Positions 11,666 to 23,519 of a stretch of DNA of 64,000 nt are shown piece by piece. The position numbers were made by a program, and so were the translations under genes. How positions within the stretch are numbered: the stretch's first letter is position 1; every line of letters begins with the position of its first letter. Origin of the DNA: Mytilus trossulus (taxonomy: Eukaryota > Mollusca > Bivalvia > Mytilida > Mytilidae); the NCBI RefSeq assembly GCF_036588685.1, contig NC_086382.1, positions 74,373,999-74,437,998 on the forward strand, in the 5' to 3' direction. A model generated the notes under the pieces. The model was not told the DNA's origin. It saw only the letters and a list, made by a program, of their open reading frames with translations, and searched no databases.

Positions 11666-12039
11666 TAAAGGCATATTTTTAAGGATTTTCTACACCAGAA
11701 ATAGATAACTTAGAGTCAGCTTTACTTAGTCAAACCTTTTGAAATTATAGATTCTGAATTCTCTTCAACTTTGTTCTTTACTTTAGTGTTAACGTTTTAG
11801 ATTCGAACCTTACCGGTAAGTCTTTTGTAGTCGAGACTTGTGATTGGCGTTCACATTTATAATCGATACTTTTTGTGTTTGTAACGACTATGGTTCATTA
11901 ACTTTTAAATGAGGGATTGACATGACATGGCCTATAGTGAGCATTAGTCCTCTAACGTAGAAATGAAACCTCAGAGAATATTTTGTTTCCTCTACAATAT
12001 TGTCATGTTGAATTGTTTTCTCGTTTGAATTTGTTATAT

Positions 12040-12195
12040 TGTCATATCGGGGCCTTTAATAGCTGACTATGCGGTGTGGGCTTTGCTCATTGTTGACGGC
12101 CGTATGGTGACATATAGCTGTTAATATATGTGTCATTTTGGTCTCTTGTGGACAGCTGTCTCATTGGCAATCATACCACATCTTCTTTTTTATAT
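12040..12195 (-). repeat. Dispersed mussel repeat (tgccaatgagacaa type)
   Basis: It runs from tcggggcctttaatagctga through gctttgctcattgttgacgg and tcattttggtctcttgtgga to ctcattggcaatcataccac. This is one of the most abundant repeats in the window, with further copies at 24.4, 43.7, 51.3, 57.6 and 59.0 kb. Confidence 0.8.
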
Positions 12196-12802
12196 GTAAA
12201 TGCATGTACTTGATATTCGCTACTAATAGCAGACATAGGCTCATCATATATACCTACGGGGTTAACGGTTATCATGGGACTGCTATCAGTATCCAAAAGA
12301 CAATTTAATGTCTTTTTCTATACAATATTAATTTAATCTCGATTTTTGTTTTATTCAGATGATGATAATGTCAAAACATGCACTATGCAATGAATATTTA
12401 GATAAAGTTTTTCTTATTTGTATTTAAGAGCATACATCAAGATTAAGATTAACATATATATATGTTACATCTGGTCTGTATGTTAAATAATATACTGTGT
12501 AGAAATGTTATGCAATTAAGTGGTTTACAAAGCAATTACTCTGACTTAATGTGCTCCTAAACAGCTTACAGTGAATTACACAATAAATATTTAAATATTC
12601 ATATACAATAGCAATCTACTTGACATGCAACTCCGCCGGTTTCAATATGTTTTTTTGTGTTACCCTCAATCTCAACGAGGCAGAACCGGAAACCTACATT
12701 TGAAAAATATAAGGATATATCAAGAAGGGTGAAATTAAAAGCGGGACATACATGAGGGACAAACAAACCACAAATAGACAAAATCAGTCTGGCATAAATT
12801 TG
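12196..12802. other. No gene seen
   Basis: AT-rich DNA without a supported coding frame or shared repeat. Confidence 0.55.
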
Positions 12803-12985
12803 ACACTAACCCGAAAGTAATTGCAACAGGAGATTTTAAAGATTTAATCTTTAGCATTATACCCCAAATATACACAGAAAAAAATTCCCATAAAATCTAA
12901 CTTGAGGAAGACTAAAAAAATCACCATTTAGAATACCTATGGAGATTTGCATTGAAAAGGGAGATAACTCTTGCAAAATGAAAAA
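12803..12985 (+). repeat. Dispersed repeat, copy 2 of a direct pair
   Basis: Direct repeat of 11028-11225, with tcccataaaatctaacttga in common and agggagataactcttgcaaa at the end. The two copies are 1.8 kb apart. Confidence 0.7.
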
Positions 12986-13756
12986 AGAAAAACAATAGAC
13001 GACACAACACTTAATTAATATGATTAAACTAAACATGTTAAGGGCATACAATAGTTTCAGTGGAGGTAATAAAGTCGTTAAAGTGCCATGTCATCTTTCG
13101 CGTCTTCGAACTGTACATGTTTGGAAAAGATTTATTTTAACTGTATCGTATGCTTTTAAGGTATTTTTGTTCTTCTAAATCTTTTGTTATTCCACTTATG
13201 GAGACAAATAATTGAGGTTTGAGAAGTTTTCCCGCCGCATGATTAATTCTCTGTTCTTGTGATGTCAGACCTCTATAGATCTTGTTTGGCTGATTGGGTA
13301 TAGGGTTCCTGTCTCAATAACATTTACCCATCCACATTTTTCATACATTTATACATGACTTTTTGGGATAAATTTGTTGCTTTGGTGCAGTCTCAATGAC
13401 GTACAATGTATAAATTTCGCATCAATTTATCTACCGTTTTATTCTAAGAACTTATTGAGTCACTACCACTTCATAAAACGATCATTTATTAGCTTCGTAA
13501 ATCATGTTTTATGTACATTTCGTTTCACAATAATATGGACAGTGATAGAAAGTACAAGTTTAAATCTCTGAAAAGCATAGCAATTCACAACAAACTAAAT
13601 GGCAGTAAGATTTCAGATTTTGCGACTTTAAACATATCTGTAAATTAATGCAAGTTTACAATATATCATTAATTACAAAAATGTACACTCAATTGACGAG
13701 CCTTTTACACACACAATGTGAACTTTATATCCTCTATTCAATATGAATGTATGATT
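12986..13756. other. No gene seen
   Basis: AT-rich DNA. The plus-strand frame at 13374-13571 has no recognisable features. Confidence 0.55.
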
Positions 13757-13835
13757 GATTGACTATTGGTTGTTTAACGTCCAGTGGCATATAGCTCGTG
13801 CATGTTCAGGACGATATATCAATGAGTAATTAAGG
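13757..13835 (+). repeat. Short dispersed repeat
   Basis: The sequence ttggttgtttaacgtccagt followed by gtgcatgttcaggacga matches a repeat I remember from bivalve DNA. Confidence 0.5.
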
Positions 13836-13939
13836 AGATACTTTCAAATTTAATTCACAAATTTATGTGTATTTTCAAATATGCGTGCTGCATGGTGTAC
13901 ATATTTAGGAATGTTCAGATGGAAAGTTGACACTTCATT

Positions 13940-13954
13940 TTTATTTTCTTTATT
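13940..13954 (-). terminator. Polyadenylation signals
   Basis: Two minus-strand AATAAA hexamers (13940-13945 and 13949-13954) lie about 100 nt beyond the stop codon of the 352-codon exon. They are well placed to end its transcript. Confidence 0.55.
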
Positions 13955-14053
13955 AAATATTTTGATTTATTTGGGGGGTTTTCTAGCGAAACTAGACTTG
14001 TTATAATCCTGCCATGTTAAGAAGATATCATTACGTTAACACTGAACACAAAC

Positions 14054-15112
14054 TTAGCCAAAATTATACATGTTTTCTTGGATTTCATTTAACGAAGAAA
14101 CCGGTTTTTTGCTCAAGTAGCCCGATTTTCCTAACGCTGGTGATCCATGACCTTTTAACCTCTGTTCATTGCTAACGGACTGTCTATTTCCTTCAATTAA
14201 AACCTTCCGTGGTTTTGATGGAAAAGAATTTGTTGTAGTTTTTGCTGCATTAATATCAGGAAGTTTCATTTCCTTTCGCTCAAAATGTTCGTAAATTGAT
14301 TCATCAATGAGCGGACTATATCCTGTCGGAAGTCGAATTTCGCTAATTGGTTCACGTTTGATTGGAGATGTTCGTGGCGTAGGTTGAGGTGACGGTTGAA
14401 ATACACTCTCTTCTTCGGCATCCAATGATTCCACTGGATTTGGAGACGGTTGATGTGGCAGAGATTCTCCCCTACTTTCTATTGTTGTGTGTGGAGTAAT
14501 ATTTACAGTTGTACAAGATCGTGAAATTATTGTTAGCTGAGGCGAGTTTGAATTATTGGTAGATATTGGATTGGATGAAAAAGCTGAATGTTCCCGGGTT
14601 CCACGTCTGCTATTTAGATCCCATCCGTCATGTATAGAACGCTCACCAGGTGTGGAATATGACCTTGGCACTTGTAAAGGTTCATCCAACATTTCCCCTT
14701 TTCGTCGATATTTGTGAAATATTTCAGGAACCGGCTGGGAACACAAGGACCTCAGCCATTTTGAATTTGAATATGCAGCTAATCTGTTTTGAAATGCTTG
14801 ATCAACGTAATAGTAATCAAAATTCTTTCTCCTCGCAAGATTGTCTGCTCTCATATTCCTATTTGTATTTAATCGAAATCCATGTGGACCTCTATGTGGC
14901 TGACCTTTTGGAAAACTCTTGACTTTACTAAAATCTAGAGACACAAAAGTCAAACTCTCAGGTATTTTCTGACGAATAGGTCGATGTGAGTTCAAAGGAG
15001 TAGACACAGGACATCGTAAAAAAGGACCCGGTTCCGGTGAAGCACGTAAACAATTTTCGATTCTACTTCTGTCTGGGAAGTATCCGTTCTTCTTGTTTGT
15101 TGTCATCACCAT
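14054..15112 (-). CDS. Uncharacterised protein, main coding exon
   Basis: This minus-strand frame has 352 codons plus stop. I do not recognise the protein. It is basic and low in hydrophobic residues, with no signal peptide or membrane segment. The first ~150 residues carry structured-looking, charge-rich segments (FDYYYVDQAFQNRLAAYSNS, PVPEIFHKYRRKGEM). Residues ~170-270 are Ser/Pro/Thr-rich and probably disordered (PSPQPTPRTSPIKREPISE). A final part contains IRLPTGYSPLIDESIYEHFE. The frame starts exactly behind a good 3' splice site (ttttgttttatag before ATG at 15112), so this is an internal or terminal exon, and its first Met need not be the initiator. A probable first exon is at 19073-19099. 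Length, lack of stops and poly(A) signals make it a real host gene; cytoskeletal or ciliary roles would be speculation. Confidence 0.75.
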   Translation of the reverse strand: MVMTTNKKNGYFPDRSRIENCLRASPEPGPFLRCPVSTPLNSHRPIRQKIPESLTFVSLDFSKVKSFPKGQPHRGPHGFRLNTNRNMRADNLARRKNFDYYYVDQAFQNRLAAYSNSKWLRSLCSQPVPEIFHKYRRKGEMLDEPLQVPRSYSTPGERSIHDGWDLNSRRGTREHSAFSSNPISTNNSNSPQLTIISRSCTTVNITPHTTIESRGESLPHQPSPNPVESLDAEEESVFQPSPQPTPRTSPIKREPISEIRLPTGYSPLIDESIYEHFERKEMKLPDINAAKTTTNSFPSKPRKVLIEGNRQSVSNEQRLKGHGSPALGKSGYLSKKPVSSLNEIQENMYNFG

Positions 15113-18100
15113 CTATAAAACAAAACAAAAGATAAAAACATTTTGGTAATGTGAAAACCAAGTTATAATAATAGTTTGTATGGAATAGTCGTCTGCCAGG
15201 CTGAGATATCCCACCTGAAAATATGCGTTGTAAAATGTGTTTATCCAGATGTGTGCCTACGGTTTAAACGACGGTACTTGAGAGACAAAATAACAAGAAC
15301 GTTAAAGGAAAAGAAAAGAGAAAGAAACAGAAATAGAAAAACGACATACCAGAACTATTAAATACAAAGGAAATCGAACAATCAAACACAAACAACTTAA
15401 ATCTGGATACTTTATTAAAAATGGAAAATTTACGTTTGATTGCATTAACCTGCAATTTTATGGAAGCTTATCGAAATTGAAATAAAAAGTAAATTTAAAT
15501 CCGTTTTAGCATAATTGCTCTTATAAAGTAAACACTTACCAATTTCAGGTGTTTTACTTAGTTATACGAACAATTCACATGATTATGTTGCATAGTTTGT
15601 TAACCCTGTTTGTCAACCCAGACTATATTATATTGAATCGGTTTAGTTGTAAAGCATATGAGATGAAAGATAAAATGTGTTTGGTTCTCAAAAGAATATC
15701 ACTGATCAAGTATAAATTATTAACAACAATTCGATATATAAACGATATAGGATCATTGTTTAATTACCTACCACCAGATATTGGCTTCTTTAGACACTTT
15801 AATTTTAATGGCACTAAAATCAATTCCACACGAGAATACAAAGGTTTATAAAAATAATAAATAACAAAAACACGTACTTTGTTATTGGTAAAACAAGCAT
15901 GTAGGTATAAGACTACTTTTGATGGTAGGTATTTATGCAAGTGTGACAGATTGTTTTTAATACTCGTTATCCGTTATAATAAGCTTAAACAAGTTTTAAT
16001 CCAATCTTGCTAACAGTTAATTAAGATTAACTTATTTCAACAACAGACTCTTTAATCCTTTGTTAAACTTGGCAAAGTAGTACATACCATGTAACCAAAT
16101 ATGTGCCAAAATCTAGATTATAAAAATAGGTCTATATTGGAGCAAATTGTCATTGAAAAAAAACTTGCATATCATTTATGTTTAATGTATAATTTATATC
16201 AGATCGGTGTCAGTTATGCAATAATTAAAATTGAATATTTAAATATAGATGAGTATTGAGTCTAAATTCACAGTGTAGAGACAATACCATTTTGTATTGT
16301 TAAACTACAATGTATATACAGGCTTACAGTCGTGTCTTTTAGGGGATTGGGAGGGGGATACAATTAACTGCCAAATAATTTATGATAAAAAAAAACCTTA
16401 TTGGTGCAATATTATGTAAAGAGATTTTATAACTGTGACGATTCCTTAAACTTATGTAAAGAAAAGTGACAACAGTTCTCCTTTAAATTGAAAGTACGTC
16501 GGTAAGATGTGTCCATAGATTTAAGAAGAATCACTTTACACAAGGTATCATATCAGTGTGTCTCACTGTACATGGGCTAGAATGTCAGATTTTAGGACAA
16601 CAAAACATATCTCTAATTTATTAATATACCCCTGTATTTATTTTCATTTTCATTTTTCATATTTTTTAAAGAGATTTATATTTTCACAGGACTTATTAAA
16701 AGCCTACTTTAAAAGTTTTAAATGCAACTTGACATTAAATGGATTATGTCACTGTCTACAATGTTGAAATTCATTTTTATTCATTAAGAGAAGTTTTTTT
16801 AGATTACTTACGAACTTTAAATGACACAATTATATGACTTTTATTATAAAAACCACGTAATCATAACACATACAAGATATAAGTATTGGTATAAGTAAAT
16901 GAGATAGCAATCAAATGACATAATATCAAAAGGAATCAATATATAAAGATATGAAATGACAAAAAGACAGTTTTCGGTCTATATAATATGCCAAGTTCTT
17001 TATCGCTGAGAGAAAAACTAAATTAATGTCTATTAAAATCAAGCCCTAAAGGAGAAAGACATTCAATAAGCACATGAACATTTGACAGGAAAACTAGTTA
17101 CACTGCCACTTAAAACTCGTCCAGTGGTCACTGGAGCAAAATTGAAAAAAGAACATTAATGAGTCTAGTAGAAATAAACTATAGATCTATAATAGCGGTG
17201 AAACACAATTGAAAGCATAATTGAAACAAGAATGTGTCCACAGTACACGGATGTCCCACTCGCACATTTTCTATATTCAGTGGACTGTGAAAGTTGGATA
17301 CAAATCTAATTTGGCCTTCAAATTAGAAAGATCATATCATAAGGGACATGTGTAATAAGTTTCAAGCTGATTGGACTTCAACTTCCTCAAAAACTACCTT
17401 GACGAACACTTTAACTTGAAACTTGCACTTTCATTTTCTATGTTCAGTGGACCTTGAAATGGGGTCAAAAATCTTATTTGGCATTAAATTAAAAAGATCA
17501 AATCATAGGGAACATGTATATTCAGTTTGAAGTTGATTGGACTTCAACTGCATCAAAAAATTACCTTGACCAAAAACTTTAACCTGAAACGGGACAGACG
17601 GACGAACGAACAGACGGACGCACACCAAAAAAAAATGCCCCTTTGCTATCGTAGGTGGGGTATAAAAAACATGGCTCTATAATACCGGTACTTGTAGGAT
17701 CAAATTGTACACAAGGAAACATCATAGCTCTATACACTGGTGGAAACAGACAATGAAGTCACCTATCTGTATAGGAGTGGTAATAATTAATATCAAAGCC
17801 ACCTTTAGCTGTATAAAACTGGTATATCCAACAATACAAACATTAATACCAGTTTAATATTTTAAAATATTATCGAATCGAAGACTTTTCGAACTTGAAG
17901 GTCATCGAGAAAAGCATTTGGACACACCAGTAACAGTAACATTCTGCTGTAATTATTTGCTGCTACATGTACATGTATAAATGCAAGTGCTGGGAATCAA
18001 CTCACACTTTATCTTTATCAAAGTTCAAATATGTTAATATTTTTGTTCCTGTTTGTACTTGCTCTCATCGTTAGTTGTGGAATAACCACGTAGACTTCAC

Positions 18101-19072
18101 TTGTATGGCAGTATGTTTGTGTAATGACGACATTAAATACAACAGAATGCCAAGCACTCTCCAAAAGCACCGACAAATATTTGTGTATGTGTCTAGTCCG
18201 CAGATTGCCTTTGCAAGGCTTGTTTTTTTGGTACCCATTGACATGATTTAAAACAACTTCTTTTTCAAATGATAACATAATATAACAGTTCAACCTTCAA
18301 CTCAGTTTTGAACTGTATACAATTTTTAAAACACAATCTACATTTACTAATCAATTATATGTAGCTAAATGTTATAACTTCACTGTCAAGACCAATACGC
18401 CAACATCAAAGAAATTTATTGGGTTTCATGAATTACTGGTAGGAATGTTTGTACTCGAAGCAGGGCGCAACACAATTATATATACGTCTTTGAAATGGAA
18501 ACCAATATACCATGTGATATTCTATTTTACTTCCTTTATAGCGCAGTTTCAACTTATACAAAATGAAATCAAAAGTCAAATAGATTTCGGAAGAAAGCTG
18601 GTAATTATTTTTAATAGCCGGGCTGCTAAATGTACAATAACAAACACACTATTCATTTGTTATTATTTTTTTGAAAAGTATCCCTTATGTAAATTTTCTG
18701 AACTGAAATTAGCAGGGCAATGAATCTCTCATTGCATAATTTAGAATGAACTTCCGTCGTAAGATTTTCTATACCATCAAAAAATGAATGATGCTGCTTC
18801 ATTACAGCAATTTCTCCCAAAATTCAAAACATGCTACTCGCACTTTGAATAAGGCTGAAACAGTTTTAGCTCTGTGTACAGTCTAAAAAATTTCGGACTA
18901 AAATTATTTGCTGTGCTATGTACAATAAGATCACAAAAAAACATATGTACTTCTTTACGTTCGTATTACTTAAAAAAATGAATGGATGTGTACATAGAAA
19001 TATAATTTGATATTTGAGTAGAATATAGTACTATATATTTTTTTATAATAGCCATTGTCTTATGAAACTTAC
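15113..19072 (-). other. Probable intron of the uncharacterised gene
   Basis: About 4 kb between a strong donor (GGG then GTAAGT at 19072) and the acceptor at 15113. It holds a bivalve tandem-unit repeat at 17215-17660 and otherwise AT-rich DNA. A further donor-like site (ATTG then GTAAGT near 15536) could mark an extra exon, but no matching acceptor is clear. Confidence 0.45.
17215..17660 (+). repeat. Bivalve repeat with two ~170 bp units
   Basis: Two related units (about 17255-17420 and 17425-17590) each contain ttctat.ttcagtgga, a TTGGATT block and a gattggacttcaact block. They are followed by the tail gacagacggacgaacgaaca and the end ctatcgtaggtggggtataa. From memory this is a widespread bivalve repeat, probably a non-autonomous element. 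Confidence 0.75.
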
Positions 19073-19099
19073 CCCACCGTCACGATAGTACATCCCCAT
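19073..19099 (-). CDS. Probable 9-codon first exon of the uncharacterised gene
   Basis: On the minus strand, ATG at 19099 sits in a strong initiation context (aaaccATGG, purine at -3 and G at +4). It opens nine codons (MGMYYRDGG) ending at a consensus donor, GGG then GTAAGT. The exon ends in phase 0, which joins in frame to the ATGGTGATG acceptor exon at 15112 and gives a 361-residue protein. A missing intermediate exon cannot be excluded. The 27 nt coding part is too short for ordinary ORF calling. Confidence 0.5.
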
Positions 19100-19785
19100 G
19101 GTTTACGTCCAAGTGTAAAATAAACCCATCTAAATATTATTTGACAATTTAAATATAAGCTAATTATATCAGATGTTAATCACAAACCTTTTTATCCTTG
19201 GTAGAACGATAAAAACGTTAAATGTCCTCGCGTATCCATATCCTGTCGAAACTGATCCGTGTAATTATCATTTTAAATGTAACTTTTGTCAACTCAAAAA
19301 ATCAGATAGGTATTAAATCTTGACTATGTAAATAAATAGTTATATTTCTACCTCTATACAAATCTATGCCATTGTAGGGTTTATAATTAACTGGTCTGTA
19401 TTGGCCAGAGATTGACGAACTGTTTGGATTATTTCCATTCCCACTTCACATATTGAGCGATAACCGTATTAATCCACAATAATCTAGATCGGGTTTATCT
19501 ATAGTCACATGACAGTTAAAAGAAGTCAATTGGGAGTTAAATATTTATGCATTTATTGATTACAGATTATTTTTTGGAATTTAATCTAGGCAATGACTAA
19601 ATTTATAGTTTTAAACTAATGTCGAAAACCAACTATTTCAATTTAATTAGTCAATCGATTTTATTCAGGTCAATTTTATTTTTTAAATTAAACACTATTT
19701 ATTTTAAATTTATACGGAAAGAAATAAAGTTACCATATTTTCAACTTTGATTTTAAATGAGGCTTGTTCGGGATGTAAAAATACA
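19100..19785. other. Upstream region of the uncharacterised gene
   Basis: This stretch would hold the 5' leader and promoter if the first exon at 19073-19099 is right. I see no TATA box or CpG-rich stretch I would defend. Confidence 0.35.
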
Positions 19786-20030
19786 TAGCCACGTCTCAGC
19801 GAAAAAAGTAAGTCTACCCCTATTGCAGGACCTATCGCCACTACGGCAACAATTATAATCAAGGCACATGAATGGCACCCTATGGCAACCATTAGAATCA
19901 AGTTTCATGAACAACACCCTACAACAATCATTGGATTAACCAAAGCACATTAACAGCAACCCACGTCAACCATAGGAATCAAGGCATATGGACGGAACAC
20001 TACGACAACAATTGCAAAGACGGTGTCCAG
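19786..20030 (+). repeat. Minisatellite-related repeat, short copy
   Basis: Diverged units of about 40 bp with the theme actacggcaacaattataat, catgaacaacaccctacaac and gaacactacgacaacaattg. The same order of units is found at about 39.2-39.4 kb, but there the first unit is expanded to seven copies of 29 bp; here it is single. Confidence 0.7.
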
Positions 20031-20149
20031 TCAAACTAGCCCAAAAAATCACCCAACCTCAAACAAATTGCAACAAAAGGTTTCTTGTCATAATTCGATC
20101 TATTGACATATTCTATTGAACATATAAAAAATCGACAGAAATCGATGGG

Positions 20150-20560
20150 CTAATTTTCGGGTATTTTTGGGTCAAAATATATGTTTTTGAACAAAAATCG
20201 CTGAAAACTGGAAAATTTCTTATATTTTATTATTATGACAAAACGATAAGAAATGAGTGTAAAAATAAGATAACAGTTATGAGAACTACCTATAATAGTG
20301 GCAACATTGGGAAAAAAGTTTTGAAAAAGAGTAATTTTGGGTTAAAAACTGCATTTTTGTGACAAAAATCGGCAAGAACTGATTGTTTTCTATTAATTAT
20401 AGTAAATATATAAATAAATCGGGTTTTCACTATTTTAGACAGTATATAAAATATCATTATAAATAATACCGAATTCTTTTTATCAACATACGAATTTTGG
20501 GGTGAAATAGTTACTTTTTAGTGACAAATCGAGATAAACTGAAATTTAAGATAATCACTT
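20150..20560 (+). repeat. Three degenerate tandem units
   Basis: A theme of ggg(t)-aaa..tttttgtgacaaaaatcg..aaaactg recurs near 20165-20215, 20335-20385 and 20498-20545, giving a period of about 165-170 bp. The units are strongly diverged. Confidence 0.5.
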
Positions 20561-20639
20561 CACCAAAATGTAATATATAGATACTAACTATTTCATTTAT
20601 CTTGACTAAGTAAATAAGTCATTCGAAAATTATGAAAAA

Positions 20640-20765
20640 ATTATATAGAGCTTATGTCAAAGAAACAATGTCACATCTTCAATCTAATTGAAATGTTGAT
20701 CTCTGATTACGTTATACTGTATATGAGATCTAACAACTATCAATATGTAGTTTCACTTCTGAGGA
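20640..20765 (-). repeat. Dispersed repeat shared with 32.75 kb (inverted)
   Basis: The segment containing tcaatctaattgaaatgttg and gatctaacaactatcaatat is nearly identical, as its reverse complement, to 32745-32870. That copy lies just past the 3' side of the FEN/PIN gene. Confidence 0.75.
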
Positions 20766-22562
20766 TTTCACACGTGACTTTTTAAACCAATTAGAATCAA
20801 TCTTAACAAATCTTTGCAGTCCATTCGATACCTAAATGTATAATATGGCTTATCTATATCATGAGGATATGTCCAGAGAACATCGAAAGATAAAGCCCGA
20901 CAGTTTGTTACTCGCTTCAAAAACAAAGTCGATGAATAAAGCAGTTTTGTAGACATTGACATCGAATTAACATTACAAAATAACATTCAATTGAGATGTT
21001 TCTCTAAGTGGGAAGCTTAAACAGACATGAATAATCTTAATTTGTTCCGCTCAGCCCCCCCTTTTTTTTCGATAAAACGAACCCGTAGCCAACTTTCAAT
21101 CGCAGGGTTTTGTTACAATTTACCGAGTTTACGAACCCCGAAAATAAACATGGTTCCATACTACAAATGAAAGGCAGGCATTGAGTTTGGAGGAAATTAT
21201 TCCAAGGGGGTGGTGTTTTTTCTCTCCAATTTCTTTAAGGGGTTTATATTTGTTTTTTTTCAAGAACTATGACAACATTTGCTTGAATCCAAAATCAGGC
21301 AGTATCAACTGTTCAGGGTTTGCTCAGTGTGGCATTTATTATAGTATAGAATTAAGATGGGCAGTTCAATTGATGCATATGTTTTGTGGTGGAGATTGGA
21401 GTTTCTTAAGGGCAAATTATTGTTGCAGGAAAAATGGGACACCAATATCACAGACTAGGGTGAAGATTAAGACACCATAAAGCACAAAGACTTTAGGCGT
21501 GGTGATAAGTGTGGGCCATTTTCTGCATTAACCGAGTTGTCCAATTTTAAGATACCCTATTATATTAATCTGAAAGTATAAAAATTGTAAACTAAGTTTA
21601 CAATTGTGTTCCAATAAATATGAACAATATATTTGACTAAAATATTTGCATGCAACAGAGCTCTATTCTGTCATTAACTTGCATACCAAAATGTGGCTTT
21701 CAAGCCACACTGAATTCTATATATTTGAAAAACCTAAAGTAACTTTACTTTAATTGAAACATTTTAAACAAGGCTAAAAGAATATATAAAGTTACAAGTA
21801 CATTTTGTACCTGAAGCGGTGACTTTCGTCTTCCACCTTCCTGAGTGTATAATATGGACCAGTGACTATCTCGAAAAGTGCTTATATTAGTGTACATGTA
21901 TATATGGTTTATTTTGATGCGCTTTGAGTTCATGCACAACTCATGCCATTTGAATATATATAAATAAAGTTTAAATAATAAAGAATTGCTTTAATTTTCT
22001 ATTGTACTAATTTAAATATTCAGTACGTAAAACCAAACATAATGTACAAAGCAATAAATTGTTTCAAAATATGCAGCGCAAAACTATTTGTCATCAATCG
22101 TCAAGAAACATGAATATGATATGAATGTGAAACATATAACACTGATAACACAAATAAAACAATATGTTCAATAATGAAACAAAATTGATACATGTATCCG
22201 GTGACACACACCCCTATCTGCAAAAAGTTCCGTCTCAAAACCAATATATCAAACCTATGACACTTTTGAAATTTGGGCAACCTAGATGTGCATGTGGTAA
22301 ATGCCTCTATACCATATATAAAGCAATGACCAAAATTCAGGATACTTAATAGGATTCAAACAAATAACAACAACAAAAAATATTAAAAAGTCAAATGAAA
22401 TAAAAAAAAAATTCCCTCATTACTATGAATTGTTGTTGACAAACGATCAATCCAAATTCTTGCAAATCAAATGTAGGATGTACCTTATCCACTAATCAGT
22501 TGCACAAATATCTAAATTTCCCCCCTCTTACATATATATCATTTAAATAATAATAAAGAGTT
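20766..22562. other. No gene seen
   Basis: AT-rich DNA with a few short frames (for example 21181-21480 plus, 99 codons) that have no recognisable domain, splice context or repeat identity. Confidence 0.5.
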
Positions 22563-22904
22563 AGGTCCGATCCATATTTGAATACTTTTTCAAAATATGC
22601 ATATGGTCTGAATGTACACTTACAGTCTGCCAGATTATAAGACGTTGGTCAAGTTTATTCGATACATATACATGTATATCATTAAAAGTATAAACATCAC
22701 AGTTCAACATAACCGAAATCTTAAATTAATATAAAAAGTTCAATTGTAATTGAAACAAAAAATTAATGTAATTTAAAAGTTAATCTCCTGTACAGTATAT
22801 CACGGAAGAAAATGGACATAAATTATATAAAAATCTGTTCCAAAAAAACTAAAAACTATAATAAAATAGTGTTAAAAAGTAGGCAAAGAATGAAAAAGTT
22901 TTTG

Positions 22905-22951
22905 TAGATAGTCGTCTCATTGGCAATCATACCACATCTTCTTTTTTATAT
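22905..22951 (-). repeat. Fragment of the tgccaatgagacaa-type mussel repeat
   Basis: Only the end remains: gtcgtctcattggcaatcat followed by accacatcttctttttta. Confidence 0.65.
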
Positions 22952-23110
22952 TTGTTATTGTGAGAAGAGTAACTCTGGATGTAGGGTTGCTGATATTATT
23001 ATTAAGGATGCAATTTTATACAAACTATTATTTGGCATATTGTTAGGTTATGAGTGCAATAGAACTTTTGACATACAAAATTGAAAATGTAATTTGTAAA
23101 ACAAAAGGAA

Positions 23111-23239
23111 TTTCATTGCATGCTGCTGCAAAACAAGCATGGGTGCAAATGCAAAGGAACAGGCATGAACAAAACATGTAAATGTAAGAAATATGATTTT
23201 CCTTCCGTCAGCAAGTGTCACCAGGGACGAGAATGCTAA
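23111..23239 (+). pseudogene. Cysteine-rich CXC-type tail of a lost element protein
   Basis: An in-frame run on the plus strand reads CKCKGTGMNKTCKCKKYDFP and then KCHQGREC before a TAA at 23237. The pattern C-x-C, about eight residues, C-x-C, about ten residues, C-H-x-G-x-x-C is typical of the zinc-binding tails found at the C-terminus of several transposon-encoded proteins. Only about 40 codons are open and no upstream protein is intact, so it is a remnant. It lies next to the modular palindromic end at 23.4 kb, which suggests they were once one element. Confidence 0.5.
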
Positions 23240-23384
23240 AATAAGATTGAAACAGACAATTAAATACAGAATTATTCAATTTCAATTGATGTAATGTTTT
23301 CCACTTTATTCCTTTAACTGTCTTATATTAATAAGAAATACTCAATAAAAGTATTTTGATGAATATGTGTCTAAAATAAACCCA

Positions 23385-23488
23385 TATGTTCCAAATACAT
23401 GTACGGTCAAGCTCGTACTAGATCATATGAGTATACTCGTACTGGACCGTACACGTACAATCCAAATACTTATATGGTCTGGAATATA
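23385..23488 (+). repeat. Modular palindromic element end
   Basis: Between atatgttccaaatac and atatggtctggaatatat lie alternating modules (gatcatatgagtatactcgt, ctggaccgtacacgtacaat). The unit type and the ttcc/ggaa ends match the ends of the 1 kb element at 40851-41872. Confidence 0.6.
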
Positions 23489-23519
23489 TAAGCATAGGTA
23501 CTTTCTCCTTGTAATTAAT

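Larger units (their letters stand above)
22563..23488 (+). mobile_element. Possible copy of the CATATG/ACGCGT-module element
   Basis: The right end (23385-23488) carries the same modules as the element at 40.85-41.87 kb. A CXC-type cysteine tail ends about 150 bp before it, matching the layout at 41 kb. The left boundary is set tentatively at a block with ggtccgatccatatttgaat and gcatatggtctg near 22563-22612. The element identity is inferred from layout; the interior has not been aligned. Confidence 0.35.

Noticed and set aside
15176..15455. Short frames on both strands (Lys/Arg-rich plus, Phe-rich minus)
   Set aside because: Low-complexity translation of an A/G-rich stretch in the intron; no other support.
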